Assembly: GCF_014650955.1 (NCBI RefSeq) | Contig: NZ_BMVY01000025.1 | Coordinates: 1-64,000 of the forward strand | Direction of reading: 5' to 3' | DNA from: Streptomyces tauricus | GTDB taxonomy: Bacteria > Actinomycetota > Actinomycetes > Streptomycetales > Streptomycetaceae | DNA: 64,000 nucleotides | Shown here: one piece after another, positions 1 through 8,000 of the stretch | Numbering within the stretch: the first letter of the stretch is position 1 | Layout of the letters: every line of letters begins with the position of its first letter | Program-made: the position numbers and the translations under genes | Notes under the pieces: model-generated | The model's input: only the letters and a program-made list of their open reading frames with translations | What the model was told of the DNA's origin: nothing | The model's database searches: none

Positions 1-2239
1 CGGCGGGCGCAGCCGCGGGCAGTGCGGCCGCCAGGGCCTGTCGGCCGCCGTCCTGCAAGGCACGCCGTCCGTCGGCGGGCGCGGGCACGCCCTGCGGAGG
101 CACGGTCGCCCCCAGCCCCGTGGCCGCCGTACCGGCCGCGTGCTCGGCGGCGGTCACCACCGCGCCCTCGGAGACGCCGCCCTCGACGGGGCTCGGCCGC
201 CCACGCCGCCGTCCGGTCCCGTTGTTGCCCTCGGAAGCACTCTCGTCCTCGGCGACCTGGGCCGGCAGCGCCGGCTGCCCTGCGGCCTCCGCGGCGCGCC
301 TGCGTCGCCCGGTGGGTACGGCCGTCTCCGTCGAGGGCCCCACCTCGCTCTCCAGGAAGGCGTCGACGGACGCGCGCCGGGCCCGCCGCCGCCCGCCCCC
401 CTGGGAGGAAGCCTGCTCGGGCAGCGCGAGAGCGGAACCGACCGCGCCGGAGCCCGCCCCCACTCCCGTGGCCGCATCCTGAGAGCCGCCCGAAGCCCCG
501 CCCGGGCCCGGACCCTGACCTGCATCGGAAACGGCTACGGCGCCCGCATCCGGAGCGACGGCCGCCGGGACCGATCCCGCACCGCCCCCGATGGGCACCT
601 CGAGAACGAACGCGCTGCCGCTCATCCCGGGGACCTCGTGCGTCTGCAGCACTCCCCCGTGTGCGCGCACGATGCCGCGCACGATCGGCTCGTGCACCGG
701 GTCTCCCCCGGCGTACGGCCCGCGTACCTCGATCCGTACGCCCTCACCGCGCTGCGCGGCCGCCACGACGACCGTGTTGTCCATGTAGCCGCCGGCCGAG
801 GCCGGCGAGTTGCCCGTGGAGTCGACGCCCGCGACGTCCGCGATGAGGTGCGCGAGCGCGGTGGCGAGCCGCTGCGGGTCGACCTCGGCCTCGATGGGCG
901 GCGCGTGCACGGCGAACTGCACCCGCCCGGGCCCGATCAGCTCGACGGCCCCGTCGACCCCGGCGGCGACGACCGCGTCCAGCATCACCTTCGTACGGGT
1001 GACGCCCTCGGTCCCGGAGTCCAGGCGCTGGTAGGCGAGCACGTTGTCGACGAGGGTGGTGATGCGTGAGTAGCCGGCCGAGAGGTGGTGCAGGACCTGG
1101 TTGGCCTCGGGCCACAGCTGTCCGGCGTCGTCCGCGGCGAGGGTCGCCAGTTCGCCGCGCAGCTGGTCGAGGGGACCGCGCAGGGAGCGCCCCAGCACGG
1201 CCAGAAGCTGCTCGTGCCGCGCGGACAGAGCCTCGTAGCGGTCCTTCTCGCGCTCGGCGAGGGCCGCGTACCGGTCGTCCCCGGCGGCCAGTTCCTCCTC
1301 GTGCTGCTCGCGCAGCTCGGCGAGCACCCCGGCGTGTTCCTCCCGGAGGGCCGCCAGCTCCTCGGCGTGCGTCTCGGAGGCCTGCGCGAGTTCCTGCCGA
1401 TGCCGCTCGGCCTCGGCGTCCTTCTCCTCGGCGAGCGCGTCGTACGGCCGCCGGTCCGTGAACGTCATCACGGCCCCGACGAGCTGGTCGCCGTCCCGTA
1501 CCGGCGCGGTGGTCAGGTCGACCGGCACCCGGTCGCCGCTCTTGGACCACAGCACCTGCCCGCGCACCCGGTGCTTGCGCCCGGAACGCAGGGTGTCGGC
1601 GAGCGGCGACTCCTCGTACGGGAAGGGCTCGCCGTCCGCGCGCGAGTGCAGCATCAGCGGGTGCAGTTCCTGCCCGCCGAGATCGCTCGCCCGGAAACCG
1701 AGTATCTGCGCGGCGGCGGGGTTGACGAGGACGACCCGTCCCTCGGTGTCCGTGCCCACCACGCCCTCGGCGGCGGCACGCAGGATCATCTCCGTCTGCC
1801 GCTGCGAGCGCGCCAGCTCCGCCTCGGTGTCGACGGTGCCGGAGAGGTCCCGTACGACGATCATCAGCAGCTCGTCGCCGGTGTAGCCGTAACCGTCGTA
1901 CGCCTGCTGCGCGTTCTCCAGGTTCGCGCTGGTGACCTCGACGGGGAACTCGCTGCCGTCGGTGCGGCGGGCGATCATCCGGGTGGGCCGGGTGCGCCCG
2001 TTCTCGTCGACGCTCTCGGCCCGCCGCATCGTGCCCGGGATGAGCCGGGAGTCGAACTGCGGGAGCAGGTCGAGCAGTCCGCGCCCCACGAGCGCGGTGC
2101 CCGGGGCCTCGAAGGCCTCCAGGGCGATGGTGTTGGCGTTGACGACGGTTCCATTGGCGTTGACCAGCACCAACGCGTCGGGAAGTGCGTCGAGTATGGC
2201 TGCGAGGCGAGCAGCGCCTCGGGATGGCCTGCTGCTCAC
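1..2239 (-). CDS. PAS-domain sensor protein with degenerate histidine-kinase core (3' end off window)
   Basis: The product carries two PAS-like domains (about residues 10-140 and 150-275), a charged coiled coil (about 275-345), a HisKA-like helix pair and an ATPase-like region (to about 545). An Ala/Gly/Pro-rich tail then runs past the window edge. The GTG start at 2239 follows an AGGGAGGAAG ribosome site. In the H-box the usual SHELRTPL reads GRSLRGPL (350-357), so an Arg replaces the phospho-accepting His. The N-box and G-boxes are also poorly conserved. I infer a cytoplasmic sensor or scaffold rather than an active autokinase. A catalytic or receiver domain could still lie in the missing C-terminus. 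No transmembrane segment is visible. Confidence 0.75.
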   Translation of the reverse strand, partial: MSSRPSRGAARLAAILDALPDALVLVNANGTVVNANTIALEAFEAPGTALVGRGLLDLLPQFDSRLIPGTMRRAESVDENGRTRPTRMIARRTDGSEFPVEVTSANLENAQQAYDGYGYTGDELLMIVVRDLSGTVDTEAELARSQRQTEMILRAAAEGVVGTDTEGRVVLVNPAAAQILGFRASDLGGQELHPLMLHSRADGEPFPYEESPLADTLRSGRKHRVRGQVLWSKSGDRVPVDLTTAPVRDGDQLVGAVMTFTDRRPYDALAEEKDAEAERHRQELAQASETHAEELAALREEHAGVLAELREQHEEELAAGDDRYAALAEREKDRYEALSARHEQLLAVLGRSLRGPLDQLRGELATLAADDAGQLWPEANQVLHHLSAGYSRITTLVDNVLAYQRLDSGTEGVTRTKVMLDAVVAAGVDGAVELIGPGRVQFAVHAPPIEAEVDPQRLATALAHLIADVAGVDSTGNSPASAGGYMDNTVVVAAAQRGEGVRIEVRGPYAGGDPVHEPIVRGIVRAHGGVLQTHEVPGMSGSAFVLEVPIGGGAGSVPAAVAPDAGAVAVSDAGQGPGPGGASGGSQDAATGVGAGSGAVGSALALPEQASSQGGGRRRARRASVDAFLESEVGPSTETAVPTGRRRRAAEAAGQPALPAQVAEDESASEGNNGTGRRRGRPSPVEGGVSEGAVVTAAEHAAGTAATGLGATVPPQGVPAPADGRRALQDGGRQALAAALPAAAPA

Positions 2240-2538
2240 GAGACGCTTCCTCCCTGTTACCGCTCCTTGCCGACCGCGGTAGCCATCTTGCCAACGGGTC
2301 CGCGACGTGTCACGCGAGGGAGTCTACGGGCAGTGGTTGCGCTCGCGACGCCGGATGAGAGGGAGGTCGCACGTAGAGGGGACGCAGAACGCACGCAGAA
2401 GGCCTGGAGAACCTGTGACCGTGGGATTCGCCCGCCCCGGCCGCCACGCGACTCCGCGAATTCCGCCAGACCCCGCCCGCACGCCCTGCCATCACGCCCT
2501 GCCCCGTCCCGTCGTGCCCCGCCCTGTCACGCCCCGCT
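2240..2538. other. Intergenic stretch, no gene seen
   Basis: About 300 bases separate the kinase-like gene and the inhibitor gene. The part nearest the inhibitor stop has short imperfect copies of CGCCCTGCC/CGCCCCG. No convincing open frame, tRNA or strong hairpin was seen. A TAGACT hexamer on the minus strand near 2320 could be a -10 element for the kinase-like gene, but no matching -35 is clear. Confidence 0.4.
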
Positions 2539-2997
2539 CTACGCGCCGAGATCCGGGAGTACGGGCACGAGGGCGTCCCAGCGTGCGATCTCGCATCCGT
2601 CACCGCGCCGGTACGTGGTGTCGACGGGGCGGCCGGCCCAGGTGCCCGTGACGTGCGCGGTGGCCGGACCGCCGTACTGCATCGTGCACATCCCGCGTTC
2701 CTGCGCGGGCGCGAAGGGGCTCTTGCCCCACGAGGTGTGCCGGTCCAGGTAGTCGCAGGCGGCCTGGGCGTTCGGATGGCTGCCGCCCGCCGGATGGCAG
2801 TCGAGCTCGAACCTCCCGTCGTGGCCACCGCCCGCCCCGCTCACCGTCACGGTGAGATGGTCGGCCTTGTCCGCACCGCTCACCGGCGGTGGCATGAGGG
2901 GAAACGAATCGGCGTACGCGAATGCCGGCGCACCGGACAGCACGGTGAAGGAGGCGGCGGCGGAGGTGGCGACGGTGAGGGCGAAGCGGCGCAGCAT
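2539..2997 (-). CDS. SSI-family secreted subtilisin inhibitor
   Basis: This is a secreted protease inhibitor of the Streptomyces subtilisin inhibitor (SSI) family. The 152-residue precursor starts at ATG 2997 behind GGGGAG and has a signal peptide ending near AFA (about residue 27). Four cysteines (67, 81, 104, 135) are placed as in SSI for two disulfides. The segment CTMQY (104-108) matches the reactive-site loop, with Met106 as the probable P1 residue. Family members act outside the cell on subtilisin-like and some trypsin-like proteases. The length fits the family. The protease target is unknown. Confidence 0.85.
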   Translation of the reverse strand: MLRRFALTVATSAAASFTVLSGAPAFAYADSFPLMPPPVSGADKADHLTVTVSGAGGGHDGRFELDCHPAGGSHPNAQAACDYLDRHTSWGKSPFAPAQERGMCTMQYGGPATAHVTGTWAGRPVDTTYRRGDGCEIARWDALVPVLPDLGA

Positions 2998-3244
2998 GGG
3001 GGCTCCCCTGACGACGGTTCTGACCGGCGGCTCCGACGACAGCGCTGGCGACAGCTCTGGCGACGGCTCCGACGACAGCTATGACGCCTGCTCTAACGCC
3101 GTGCGCGCCCTGACGTTGCGCCGCGGACAAGGGCTTTGCTCTCGGACCTTTCCGCCTAGTACCGTGGGGGGCGATTGGTGACACCCCGCTCGGCTGTGTC
3201 ATCATCTGCACGCAGCATTTCGCGCTCGCGCGGATGGTTGTGCT

Positions 3245-3335
3245 GGAGGCGTCGCCTAGTCCGGTCTATGGCGCCGCACTGCTAATGCGGTTTGGGACTT
3301 CAATCCCATCGAGGGTTCAAATCCCTCCGCCTCCG
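3245..3335 (+). tRNA. tRNA-Ser (anticodon GCT)
   Basis: This is a class II tRNA of 91 bases. The acceptor arms GGAGGCG and CGCCTCC pair, the anticodon stem-loop CGCACTGCTAATGCG holds GCT, there is a long variable arm, and the T-loop is GGTTCAAATCC. CCA is not encoded. It is followed by a strong terminator hairpin at 3347-3376. Confidence 0.97.
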
Positions 3336-3346
3336 CAGAAGATCAC

Positions 3347-3376
3347 GAAGCCCCGGTCGTCCACGACCGGGGCTTC
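3347..3376 (+). terminator. Terminator hairpin after tRNA-Ser(GCT)
   Basis: A perfect 13-bp stem with arms GAAGCCCCGGTCG and CGACCGGGGCTTC encloses a 4-base loop. It lies 12 bases after the tRNA. No long T run follows, which is common for Streptomyces terminators. Confidence 0.85.
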
Positions 3377-3576
3377 GGTCGTTCCTTGATCGTTCCCGAC
3401 GCTCCACGGGACCGCGCCAGGGGTCGTCCCAGGACCGTCTGGGGGTCGTTTTCGCAGGTCAGGCAGGGTCTGGCAAACGGATTTCGCCTCACGCCGCCAG
3501 TCATGTAATGTTGTTCCCGCAACGCCAACCGGGCAGAAAAGTCCGGAAGGAAGAGCAAAGACAACAGAACACACAA

Positions 3577-3649
3577 GCACTCGTAGCTTAACGGATAGAG
3601 CATCTGACTACGGATCAGAAGGTTGCAGGTTCGAATCCTGCCGAGTGCA
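3577..3649 (+). tRNA. tRNA-Arg (anticodon ACG), AICE integration site
   Basis: This is a 73-base tRNA with paired acceptor arms GCACTCG and CGAGTGC and the anticodon loop CTACGGA (ACG, read as ICG after deamination). Its 3' half, from the anticodon loop onward, is the left copy of a 47-bp repeat that recurs at 18722. The working 3' end of this tRNA, and the terminator behind it, were therefore supplied by the integrated element. The gene remains intact. TadA, the enzyme expected to deaminate A34 of this tRNA, is encoded at 40521-41021. Confidence 0.97.
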
Positions 3650-3654
3650 CACAG
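3608..3654. repeat. attL core, 47-bp direct repeat
   Basis: The 47 bases from CTACGG in the anticodon loop of tRNA-Arg to ACACAG just past its 3' end are repeated exactly at 18722-18768. The flanking bases differ on both sides. This is the normal footprint of tyrosine-recombinase integration into a tRNA 3' end. Confidence 0.93.
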
Positions 3655-3657
3655 GTC

Positions 3658-3690
3658 AAAGGCCCCGCCGGTTCGCCCGGCGGGGCCTTT
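3658..3690 (+). terminator. Terminator after tRNA-Arg, supplied by the element
   Basis: Arms AAAGGCCCCGCCGG and CCGGCGGGGCCTTT flank a short TTCGC loop. It lies inside the element just past attL, so transcription of the reconstituted tRNA now ends at an element-borne terminator. The presumed original one lies beyond attR at 18772-18799. It may also stop int transcripts coming from the right. Confidence 0.85.
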
Positions 3691-3729
3691 GACATCAGCG
3701 GGTGACATCAACGCCCCCGGAATGGCCGC

Positions 3730-5001
3730 TCAGGCGGCGGTCTCGCCCTCCGGGTCGTCGTCCACATCTTCGAGTCCGAGCGCGTTGTCCATCTGCTCGG
3801 CAGCCGCCCGCAGCGTCGACCCCATCACGTGGGCGTAGGTGTCGAGCGTCATGGTGATCGTGCTGTGCCCGAGCGTCTCCATGATGGTCCGCGCGTCGAC
3901 GCCCTGAGCGAGCAGCAGGGACGCGCAGGTGTGGCGGAGGTCGTGCACGCGTACGCGGCTCACCTTCGCGTCCCGGCACAGGATGGTGAGCATTCGGTTC
4001 AGGCTGCGCGGGTCCGTCACCCGTCCGGTGACCGTGGTGAAGACGAGTCCGGTCGGGTGCCCCGGGGTCGGCTGCCACTTCGCTCCGGCTACCTTCTGCT
4101 CTCGTTCTTGCTGCGCCCGGTGCGTGGTGAGGGCCTGTACGCAGCGCTTGGGCAGGGAGATCGTACGGACGGAGCGCGTTGTCTTGGGCGTGCCGAAGAT
4201 CAGCTCTCGTCGGATGCGCTGCACGTTCCGCCGGACCCGGAGAGTGCCGGCCGTGAGATTGATGTCCGCCCACGTGAGCCCCAGAGCTTCCCCGCGCCGC
4301 AACCCGGTGGACACGAGCAGCAGCCACAGGGCGTAGAGGCGATGAGGCTGAGCGGTCTTGAGCAACAGGCGGACCTCGGCCGCGTCCAGTGGACGCACCT
4401 CCTTCGATTCGACCGTGGGGGTTTCCACGATCCGGGCGACGTTGCGTGCGATCAGTTCCTCGCGGATCGCCTGTTGCAGCGCGGACCGCAGCACTGCGTG
4501 GATGTACTGGACTGTGCGAGCCGACGGGCGACGCTTGCAGCAGCGGCCCACGGCGCAGCACGTGCGCTTGTCCTCCGGCCGTTCCTCATCGGCACCCCGC
4601 AGGCAGCAGAGGCAGGCAGCCTTGAATTCGGCGAGGAATCGGCGGACGTCTGCCGGAGAGAGCCGGTTGAGGCGCTTTTTGCCGAGCGCGGGGCGGATGT
4701 AGAGGCGGGACAGCCCCTCATAGCTGTTCAGCGTCGCGGGCTTCAGCCGTTCCGGGGCGATGGTGGCCAACCAGTAGGTGAGGTAATCCCCGAACGCCAT
4801 CGTGGACGAGGCCGCAGGGATGCCCTGCCGGGTCATCTCCTGCATCTCCGTGAGCTGCGAGGCGACTTCCTCGCGGGTCTTGCCGTAGGCGAACTTCCTC
4901 GTTCGGGTCCCGTCGGGACGGAAGACGTAAGCGGCTGCCTGGTAACGGCCATCCTTGCGCTTGGTGATCGTTCCTTCGCCATTCGCGCGGCGCTTAGCCA
5001 T
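3730..5001 (-). CDS. int: Tyrosine-recombinase integrase of the AICE
   Basis: This 423-residue site-specific recombinase is expected to integrate and, with Xis, excise the element at tRNA-Arg. The N-terminal arm-binding region (about 1-60) is followed by a SAM-like core-binding domain (65-190) and a catalytic domain (200-400). The catalytic residues visible are Arg235 in TGLRRGE, Lys273, His353 and Arg356 in HDLRH, His379 in LGHS and Tyr389. The core-binding domain contains an unusual cysteine-rich insert (about 130-155, CLCC then TCCAVGRCC), perhaps metal-binding, which I recall from other Streptomyces integrases. The start overlaps the xis stop as TGATG. The stop lies 40 bp inside the left terminator. 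Confidence 0.96.
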   Translation of the reverse strand: MAKRRANGEGTITKRKDGRYQAAAYVFRPDGTRTRKFAYGKTREEVASQLTEMQEMTRQGIPAASSTMAFGDYLTYWLATIAPERLKPATLNSYEGLSRLYIRPALGKKRLNRLSPADVRRFLAEFKAACLCCLRGADEERPEDKRTCCAVGRCCKRRPSARTVQYIHAVLRSALQQAIREELIARNVARIVETPTVESKEVRPLDAAEVRLLLKTAQPHRLYALWLLLVSTGLRRGEALGLTWADINLTAGTLRVRRNVQRIRRELIFGTPKTTRSVRTISLPKRCVQALTTHRAQQEREQKVAGAKWQPTPGHPTGLVFTTVTGRVTDPRSLNRMLTILCRDAKVSRVRVHDLRHTCASLLLAQGVDARTIMETLGHSTITMTLDTYAHVMGSTLRAAAEQMDNALGLEDVDDDPEGETAA

Positions 5002-5198
5002 CAGGCTGCCTCCTCAAGTCGGTCTTGCATGTACTGGCGTACGGCGGTCACCGGGACCCGTCGGGCACGGCCGGCGGTGAAGCTTTCGAGTTGCTTGGAG
5101 CGAAAGAGGTCGTAGACCTTGCTGCGGCTGAGGCGCAGCGCGTGCATGACCTCGGGAACGGTGAGCGCTTCAGGCAGAGCAGGGGCGACGCTGGGCAC
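5001..5198 (-). CDS. xis: Excisionase-like HTH protein
   Basis: This 65-residue basic protein has a MerR/HTH_17-type helix-turn-helix (about residues 12-55: LTVPEVMHALRLSRSKVYDLF, then a wing with RRVP). It is the size and position of AICE excisionases and shares one base with int through a TGATG stop-start overlap, which implies translational coupling. It should bend DNA at the att site to direct Int towards excision. The upstream 490 bp holds many GTGACGCA repeats that may be its, or the Rep protein's, binding sites. Confidence 0.9.
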   Translation of the reverse strand: MPSVAPALPEALTVPEVMHALRLSRSKVYDLFRSKQLESFTAGRARRVPVTAVRQYMQDRLEEAA

Positions 5199-5302
5199 GA
5201 GGACGAACCTCCGGGAGCGAGAGAGGGCCTTGGGAGCCGTAGCGGCGAAGTAGCGGACTTTTCGGGAGTGGGTGGTCCGCGTGTGTCCGAGGTGGGGATT
5301 TC

Positions 5303-5510
5303 TGCGTCACCCGCGTCATCTGCGTCATGCGCGCCCCTGACCTGCGGTTTCGGGGTGACGCAGAGGGTTGGGCGTGCGTCATCGGTGACGCAGACGTCCG
5401 TCATCGGTGACGCAGGTGACGCACGATGACGCAGAGATATGCCGTCTGCGTCACCCGTGTCTGCGCAGGTCACCCGTCGTTTTGTGGGGGCGGGTGACGC
5501 AGGTGACGCA
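5303..5510. repeat. Iteron-like array of GTGACGCA / TGCGTCAC; candidate AICE origin or operator
   Basis: The octamer GTGACGCA occurs on the plus strand at 5355, 5385, 5407, 5416, 5494 and 5503. Its complement TGCGTCAC occurs at 5303 and 5447. Near matches start at 5312, 5321, 5375 and 5426. Two pairs are spaced exactly 9 bp (5407/5416 and 5494/5503), and CGTCATCGGTGACGCAG recurs at a 22-bp interval. The array lies between the replication genes and xis, with no gene in 5199-5685. It is either a replication origin bound by the prim-pol/helicase system or an operator for xis-int. No experimental match is known to me. Confidence 0.7.
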
Positions 5511-5623
5511 GCGCTTCCCTACTTAGGAAAAAGGAGGGGCTGTTTGTGGTCGTGCAGTGCGGCTCAGAGAGTGAATGAGGGGCCGCTGCGCGGCACGTCT
5601 TTGGGGCGCCGCATGCGGCGAAC

Positions 5624-5664
5624 AGCAAGAGGAGCACGCCTCGCCCGGGGGTGCTCCTCTTGCT
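5624..5664 (-). terminator. Terminator of the replication genes
   Basis: A perfect 14-bp stem (AGCAAGAGGAGCAC and GTGCTCCTCTTGCT) with a 13-base loop lies just past the stop of the leftward helicase-like gene. Confidence 0.8.
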
Positions 5665-5685
5665 TGTGCCCGTAGGTGGCGCCGG

Positions 5686-7158
5686 TCAGAACGCCGCTTC
5701 CTGTTCGTGCGAGGGTGGGGTGAGCCGGGTGATCTCGATGTAGCGGCCTTCCTTCGTGCGGCCGGAGTCGATGATGACGCCCCGGGCGGCGAGGGTGGGC
5801 TGAAGGCGCTTGAGACGGTCGGAGAGGACCTTGCCCGTGGTCGGCCACCCCTTGGGCAGGGCGCGCAGTTCCTCGCCGGCGTAGAGGCGGCTGAGGCAGT
5901 GCAGCCACTGCGTGGACGTCATCCGCTCTTCCGCTCCCGCCTCCATGGTCGCCGCGTACTCGATGACGGTCTGCGCCAACAGGTCGCCCTCGATCACGTC
6001 GTCGTTCAGGTCGTCGAGACTGGCCCGGTAGGCGGCGAGAGCTCCCAGACCGGTGGCCGCGTCGAGCTGCGCGCACAGGTGCGCGAAGTCCGCCATCCGC
6101 AGGTCCGTGGGCGTCTCCGCAGCAACGGCCCGCACCTTGACCGCGAGGTCGAGCAGCGAGCCGAGGACGACGGGCAGCGCCTGCGCGTACTCCGTCCACA
6201 GCTCATCCTCGGTGCGCCGCACCCGGGGTCGCTCCAGCCGCAGCGGCAGGAGCCGTTCGGCGAGGTCGGGGCGGATGACGCCGACGTCGATGCCGGTCAG
6301 GAGGAGGGGGCGGCGGTATCCGACGCGGAAGACGTCCCCGTCGGTGAACAGGGCCCGCTTGACGCTTTCGGCGCCGGTGACGATGCAGCACATCGCATCC
6401 GACAGGTCCGGCGTCATGTGGGAGAGGTTGTCCAGCGCGGTCACCCATCCGGCCGCCACGGCCGCGATGAGGTTCTCCTCGTCCTTCGGTGCGCGGCGCA
6501 GGTCGCCGGTCATGCCCTCGATGATCCGCACGAGCATCCGTCCGCCTGTGGACTTGCCCGCGCCCTGCGGTCCGGTGAGGAACGGGGCAGGGACGGGCAC
6601 GGACGGTCCGAGACAGCCGATCAGCCACGCGATGGCCAGGCACTCGGTCTCTGCCGTGGCGAAGTTGCACAGCCGCATCAGCAGGTCGATGCCCTTGCCG
6701 TCGGTGTCCTTGACCGGCAGGGGGAGTTCCCCGGTGAGCTGGGTACGCCGCCAGCACACTTCCCGCGGGTCCGGGGTGAGGATGTCCCAGCCCGACGGGT
6801 GGATGCGCACGGATTGCCCGTCATCGCGGCCGAGGTCCAGCCACGTCGCTCCGTCGTACCCGGGGGCGACGCGGATGTGGACGGGCTGTACGTCCTCGGT
6901 CAGGGCGAGTGCTTCGATCAGGTCCAGCGCCTCTTTGAGCGCGCTGCCGTTGAACACGCCGGCTCCGTCGCGGAAGAGGCCGACCATGAGTTCCTGCCGG
7001 TGGCTTCCCGTGGTGCCCTGCGAGCGGATCGGACGGGCCACGGGGTGGGCGTTCTTCTGCGCGTAGACGGTCCCGTCGCCGGTGCGGAAGTACCGGAAGT
7101 GGCTTTGCGCGTAGTCGGTGATGACCTTGCGAGCCGGGTCCTTCTCGTCCTCAGACAT
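5686..7158 (-). CDS. AICE replication helicase-like ATPase
   Basis: This 490-residue protein contains a P-loop GPQGAGKST (196-204) and a following ALDNL segment (241-245) in the Walker B position. It resembles the primase-associated helicase half of prim-pol replicons. The open frame continues far upstream inside the prim-pol gene. The ATG at 7158 is chosen because it sits two bases after the prim-pol TAG stop and begins an acidic MSEDEKDP N-terminus. With the prim-pol protein it probably starts or drives element replication after excision. It could also be described as a plain ATP-binding protein. Confidence 0.8.
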   Translation of the reverse strand: MSEDEKDPARKVITDYAQSHFRYFRTGDGTVYAQKNAHPVARPIRSQGTTGSHRQELMVGLFRDGAGVFNGSALKEALDLIEALALTEDVQPVHIRVAPGYDGATWLDLGRDDGQSVRIHPSGWDILTPDPREVCWRRTQLTGELPLPVKDTDGKGIDLLMRLCNFATAETECLAIAWLIGCLGPSVPVPAPFLTGPQGAGKSTGGRMLVRIIEGMTGDLRRAPKDEENLIAAVAAGWVTALDNLSHMTPDLSDAMCCIVTGAESVKRALFTDGDVFRVGYRRPLLLTGIDVGVIRPDLAERLLPLRLERPRVRRTEDELWTEYAQALPVVLGSLLDLAVKVRAVAAETPTDLRMADFAHLCAQLDAATGLGALAAYRASLDDLNDDVIEGDLLAQTVIEYAATMEAGAEERMTSTQWLHCLSRLYAGEELRALPKGWPTTGKVLSDRLKRLQPTLAARGVIIDSGRTKEGRYIEITRLTPPSHEQEAAF

Positions 7159-7160
7159 CG

Positions 7161-8000
7161 CTACATTCCCAACGTGGTCAGGGCGTTGGTCCACGCGTCG
7201 GTGCAGTGCCGGACACTTTCGCCCTTGGCCCGCGCGGCGGTGAACAGCCGGTTGACGTGGGTGTCGGTGAGGCAGCCGCACCGACCGTGCGTGGACAGCA
7301 CCGCGAGGAACGCCCGGTAGACCGTCGCGTGTACCGCACTGGACGCGTCGGTGATGCGCTGCACGGCCATGGCAACACCGCGATCCAGATAGACGGGCGT
7401 GCGGTGCGGGCACACCCCATTTTGCCCCCTTATGGGCACTGTGAGGGTCTGTGGCGCCCTGCGGGCGGTTGGCGGCTGCTTTACTGCCAGTGCGCGGACA
7501 ACGGCCGGGAGAGCGGCCGTGGCGCCCGTGCCGGGTCCGAGCCAACGGGCGTACGACATCAGGGACTTGATGTCCACGCCGGGCCGGACCGCGTTCACGG
7601 ACTGCATGACGCCCTGGTAGATCCAGTGCTCTCCCCGCGTCGTCGCCACCGTGCGCGTGACGGGCAGGGTGGCGCGGGCCCATGCGATGGCCGCCGCGTC
7701 GTCCAGGTCGACCACGGTCACCCCCGCCCCGCCTGGGTGGTAGGCGACCGCAGCGGCCGTACGCCACGCGGGCACCCACTGGGGGGAGGTGAGGGTGTGC
7801 GGGTCGGTGGCGGCGGCGGCCCACGCGTGACAGGGGTAGGGGCAGGTGCACGGGCCGGGGGTCTTCATGTTCGGCCGGCCGCCGCACACGTTCCGGGTGC
7901 AGGCCGGGCAATTCCCGAACGGCACCTTGCCCCTGCGCAGCGGAAGCGGGGGCAGACCGTCGGACGCGAGCCGGAGGGCGGTGTGCAGGTGCGCGCTCAT
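7161..8000 (-). CDS. Bifunctional DNA primase/polymerase (prim-pol) replication protein
   Basis: This 279-residue archaeo-eukaryotic-type primase-polymerase domain protein has a VVDLDD motif with the catalytic acids Asp98 and Asp100, TRGEHWIY with His125, and GVDIKS (141-146). An inserted cysteine cluster (31-57, CPAC, then CTCPYPC) probably binds zinc. It begins at ATG 8000, overlapping the methyltransferase stop as ATGA, and is followed two bases after its stop by the helicase-like gene. This places the element in the RepPP group of AICEs. In many relatives primase and helicase are one protein; here they are two adjacent genes. Confidence 0.88.
   Translation of the reverse strand: MSAHLHTALRLASDGLPPLPLRRGKVPFGNCPACTRNVCGGRPNMKTPGPCTCPYPCHAWAAAATDPHTLTSPQWVPAWRTAAAVAYHPGGAGVTVVDLDDAAAIAWARATLPVTRTVATTRGEHWIYQGVMQSVNAVRPGVDIKSLMSYARWLGPGTGATAALPAVVRALAVKQPPTARRAPQTLTVPIRGQNGVCPHRTPVYLDRGVAMAVQRITDASSAVHATVYRAFLAVLSTHGRCGCLTDTHVNRLFTAARAKGESVRHCTDAWTNALTTLGM

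Noticed and set aside
744..2294. 516-codon Arg-rich minus-strand frame over the kinase-like gene
   Set aside because: It has no domain logic and low third-position GC. The +1-shifted frame from GTG 2239 encodes clear PAS domains.
5303..5510. CRISPR array
   Set aside because: The repeats are 8-9 bp, occur in both orientations at irregular spacing, and there are no cas genes.
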